DNA of 64,000 nucleotides from Rhodanobacteraceae bacterium. Its GTDB lineage: Bacteria; Pseudomonadota; Gammaproteobacteria; Xanthomonadales; Rhodanobacteraceae. Under the pieces are notes generated by a model that saw only the letters and a program-made list of their open reading frames with translations, searched no databases and was not told the DNA's origin. The stretch is from contig JAACZU010000001.1 in assembly GCA_009996615.1 (NCBI GenBank), positions 310,001 through 374,000 of the forward strand, read 5' to 3'. Position numbers and translations under genes: made by a program. Numbering within the stretch: position 1 is the first letter of the stretch; each line of letters starts with the position of its first letter. This document shows, piece by piece, positions 63,430 through 64,000 of this stretch.

Positions 63430-64000
63430 ATGAACTACTGGCCCCTGCTCGGCGTCGCCGTCGTCGTCGCCGGCTTCGTGCTGCGGCGCAATCCGGTGCT
63501 GGTCGTGGTCGTCGCCGGCGTCGTCAGCGGTGTCGCCGCCGGCATGAATCCGGGCGACCTGCTCGCCCTGCTCGGCAGTTCGTTCGTGAACAACCGCGCC
63601 CTGCTGCTGATGGTGCTGACGCTGCCGGTAATCGGCCTACTCGAGCACTGTGGCCTGCGCGAGCGCGCGCGCGACTGGATCGCCGGCTTCCGCGGCCTCA
63701 CGCTGACGCGCTTCCTCGCCAGCTACCTCGGCCTGCGCCAGGTGCTGTCGATGCTCGGGCTGACCAACGTGGCCGGCCATGCGCAGACCGTGCGCCCGCT
63801 GGTCGCGCCGATGAGCGAGGCCGCGGCCGAGCGCAGCGTCGGCACGCTCGACGAGACCGAGCGCCAGCGCGTCGACGCGCTGGCCGCCGCGACCGACAAC
63901 ATCGGCCTGTTCTTCGGCGAGGACGTGTTCATCGCGCTCGGCGCGGTGCTGCTGATCCAGGGCTTCTACGCGCAGAACGGCATCCACCTGGAACCGCTGA
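63430..64000 (+). CDS. DUF969 family membrane protein, truncated by window end
   Basis: MNYWPLLGVAVVVAGFVLRRNPVLVVVVAGVVSGVAAGMNPGDLLALLGSSFVNNRALLLMVLTLPVIGLLEHCGLRERA. Confidence 0.85.
   Translation, partial: MNYWPLLGVAVVVAGFVLRRNPVLVVVVAGVVSGVAAGMNPGDLLALLGSSFVNNRALLLMVLTLPVIGLLEHCGLRERARDWIAGFRGLTLTRFLASYLGLRQVLSMLGLTNVAGHAQTVRPLVAPMSEAAAERSVGTLDETERQRVDALAAATDNIGLFFGEDVFIALGAVLLIQGFYAQNGIHLEPL

Overview
The window is high-GC gammaproteobacterial chromosome. Gene content, synteny and interspersed repeats look like Xanthomonadales/Rhodanobacteraceae (inference; no search was run). It is mostly core genome. In order it contains: a left-edge partial AsmA/YdbH-like exported protein; a REC-HPt regulator; the minus-strand block rpoE-rseA-rseB-degQ-lepA-lepB-DUF4845-rnc-era-recO; a GGDEF/EAL protein with a coupled upstream gene; a fadJ-like gene; pstC-pstA-pstB-phoU without pstS; a GT4 glycosyltransferase and PAP2 phosphatase; a nitrilase-family hydrolase, GNAT and BaiN-type flavoprotein; lolA / AbrB-PemK TA / ftsK; ald; trxB; an NYN/PIN-like gene; a FemAB-like gene; a DUF2341 Ig-repeat protein; aat-infA; clpA-clpS; nudix-mnmA-hflD; an MscS channel; acnB / VapBC / acnA; DUF3025; a CSLREA Ig-repeat exoprotein; rimO; and a tightly coupled dienelactone hydrolase-HIT-pxpB-pxpC-pxpA-DUF969 operon. 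No rRNA, tRNA, CRISPR array, prophage or transposase was recognised. The most unusual signals are intergenic: (i) G-quadruplex-competent GGGATT(N) heptamer arrays that abut stop or start codons with consistent strand polarity; (ii) several families of palindromic repeats, six of which are packed into the pstA-pstB gap; (iii) a Pho-box-like site at pstC and two sigma-E-like promoters at rpoE and degQ; (iv) a palindrome flanked by a duplicated gene 3' end; (v) a shared C-terminal 'GFD' tail on the two secreted Ig-repeat proteins. I found no convincing complete new defence or biosynthetic system.
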